The translations under genes were made by a program, and so were the position numbers. The notes beneath the pieces were generated by a model. That model searched no databases. It was not told the DNA's origin and saw nothing but the letters and a program-made list of their open reading frames with translations. Below, in pieces: positions 5,944 through 6,146 of a DNA stretch of 6,146 nucleotides. Position 1 is the first letter of the stretch; the number at the start of each line of letters is the position of its first letter. This stretch comes from Spirochaetaceae bacterium (GTDB taxonomy: Bacteria; Spirochaetota; Spirochaetia; Treponematales; Breznakiellaceae): positions 1-6,146 of the forward strand of contig JAITKQ010000124.1 in the NCBI GenBank assembly GCA_031278295.1. The letters run 5' to 3'.

Positions 5944-6001
5944 CAAACCGCCCCTTTCGGACCCGAGTGCAGAACCCGAACTCCGCTTCGGGGACGCTAC
6001 C

Positions 6002-6060
6002 GCGTAGCGGACTTTAAACCCACTGGCGGGCGCGTAGCGGATGTGAGACCCACTGGCGGG
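6002..6060 (+). repeat. Two tandem 29-base modules (third set)
   Basis: Modules at 6002-6030 and 6032-6060 again pair the GACTTTAAAC and GATGTGAGAC versions, both ending CCCACTGGCGGG. Confidence 0.8.
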
Positions 6061-6073
6061 CGGGCGGGCGCGT

Positions 6074-6124
6074 CATTCGCGGTTTTCAAAACATCGAACC
6101 AAACACAGCCTACAGCCGCGTATG
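6074..6124 (+). repeat. 51-base repeat core, copy 4 (unit cut by window end)
   Basis: Identical core, 181 bases after copy 3. The sequence after it, from about 6130 (GCCTTTTGCGGAGCGA), departs from the other units, so the array may be ending here. Confidence 0.88.
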
Positions 6125-6146
6125 CCTATCGCCTTTTGCGGAGCGA

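Noticed and set aside
4935..6146. CRISPR array
   Set aside because: Repeats are far too long and internally palindromic, spacers are themselves repetitive, units occur in both orientations, and no cas genes are present.

Overview
The window looks like a piece of bacterial chromosome, most likely from a spirochaete and plausibly a Treponema-type gut organism. That placement is inference. It rests on the DapL route to diaminopimelate, on two lipoprotein signals that both end in Asn-Ile-Ser-Cys (the relaxed lipobox spirochaetes tolerate), and on moderately GC-rich genes embedded in palindrome-rich repeats. No tRNA, rRNA, CRISPR array, transposase or integrase is visible.

Layout. Positions 1-141 hold the end of a repeated element, cut by the window edge. 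Abutting it, 137-409 is an AT-rich remnant of a small lipoprotein gene: its signal peptide and lipobox are intact, but the only in-frame ATG is followed at once by TAA. Positions 410-600 are non-coding and full of GC palindromes. Then come three genes on the + strand: dapL (601-1833, LL-diaminopimelate aminotransferase), a RelA/SpoT-family (p)ppGpp synthetase (1809-3527, overlapping dapL by 25 bases) and a CapA-family metallophosphatase-like lipoprotein (3552-4754, 24 bases further on). Their spacing suggests one transcript joining amino-acid/wall-precursor synthesis, stringent-response signalling and an envelope protein. A weak terminator-like hairpin follows at 4815-4838.

From about 4935 to the end there is no convincing gene. 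This stretch is a structured repeat locus. A central element (5306-5491) is related, in inverted orientation, to the element at 1-141. It is flanked by 39-base inverted repeats with one mismatch, and then by a roughly 370-380 base inverted duplication made of two repeat units per arm. Two further units follow on the right, the last cut by the window end. Five of the six units share an identical 51-base core; between cores lie small GC hairpins. The three-gene cluster is therefore bracketed by inverted copies of the same element, about 5.1 kb apart.

The most notable points are the nested palindromic locus with its identical cores, the element copy that appears to have beheaded a lipoprotein gene, an element hairpin whose loop is flipped relative to its flanks, and a Rel protein with an apparently dead hydrolase domain, an RFKD (bifunctional-type) synthetase motif and no C-terminal ACT domain.
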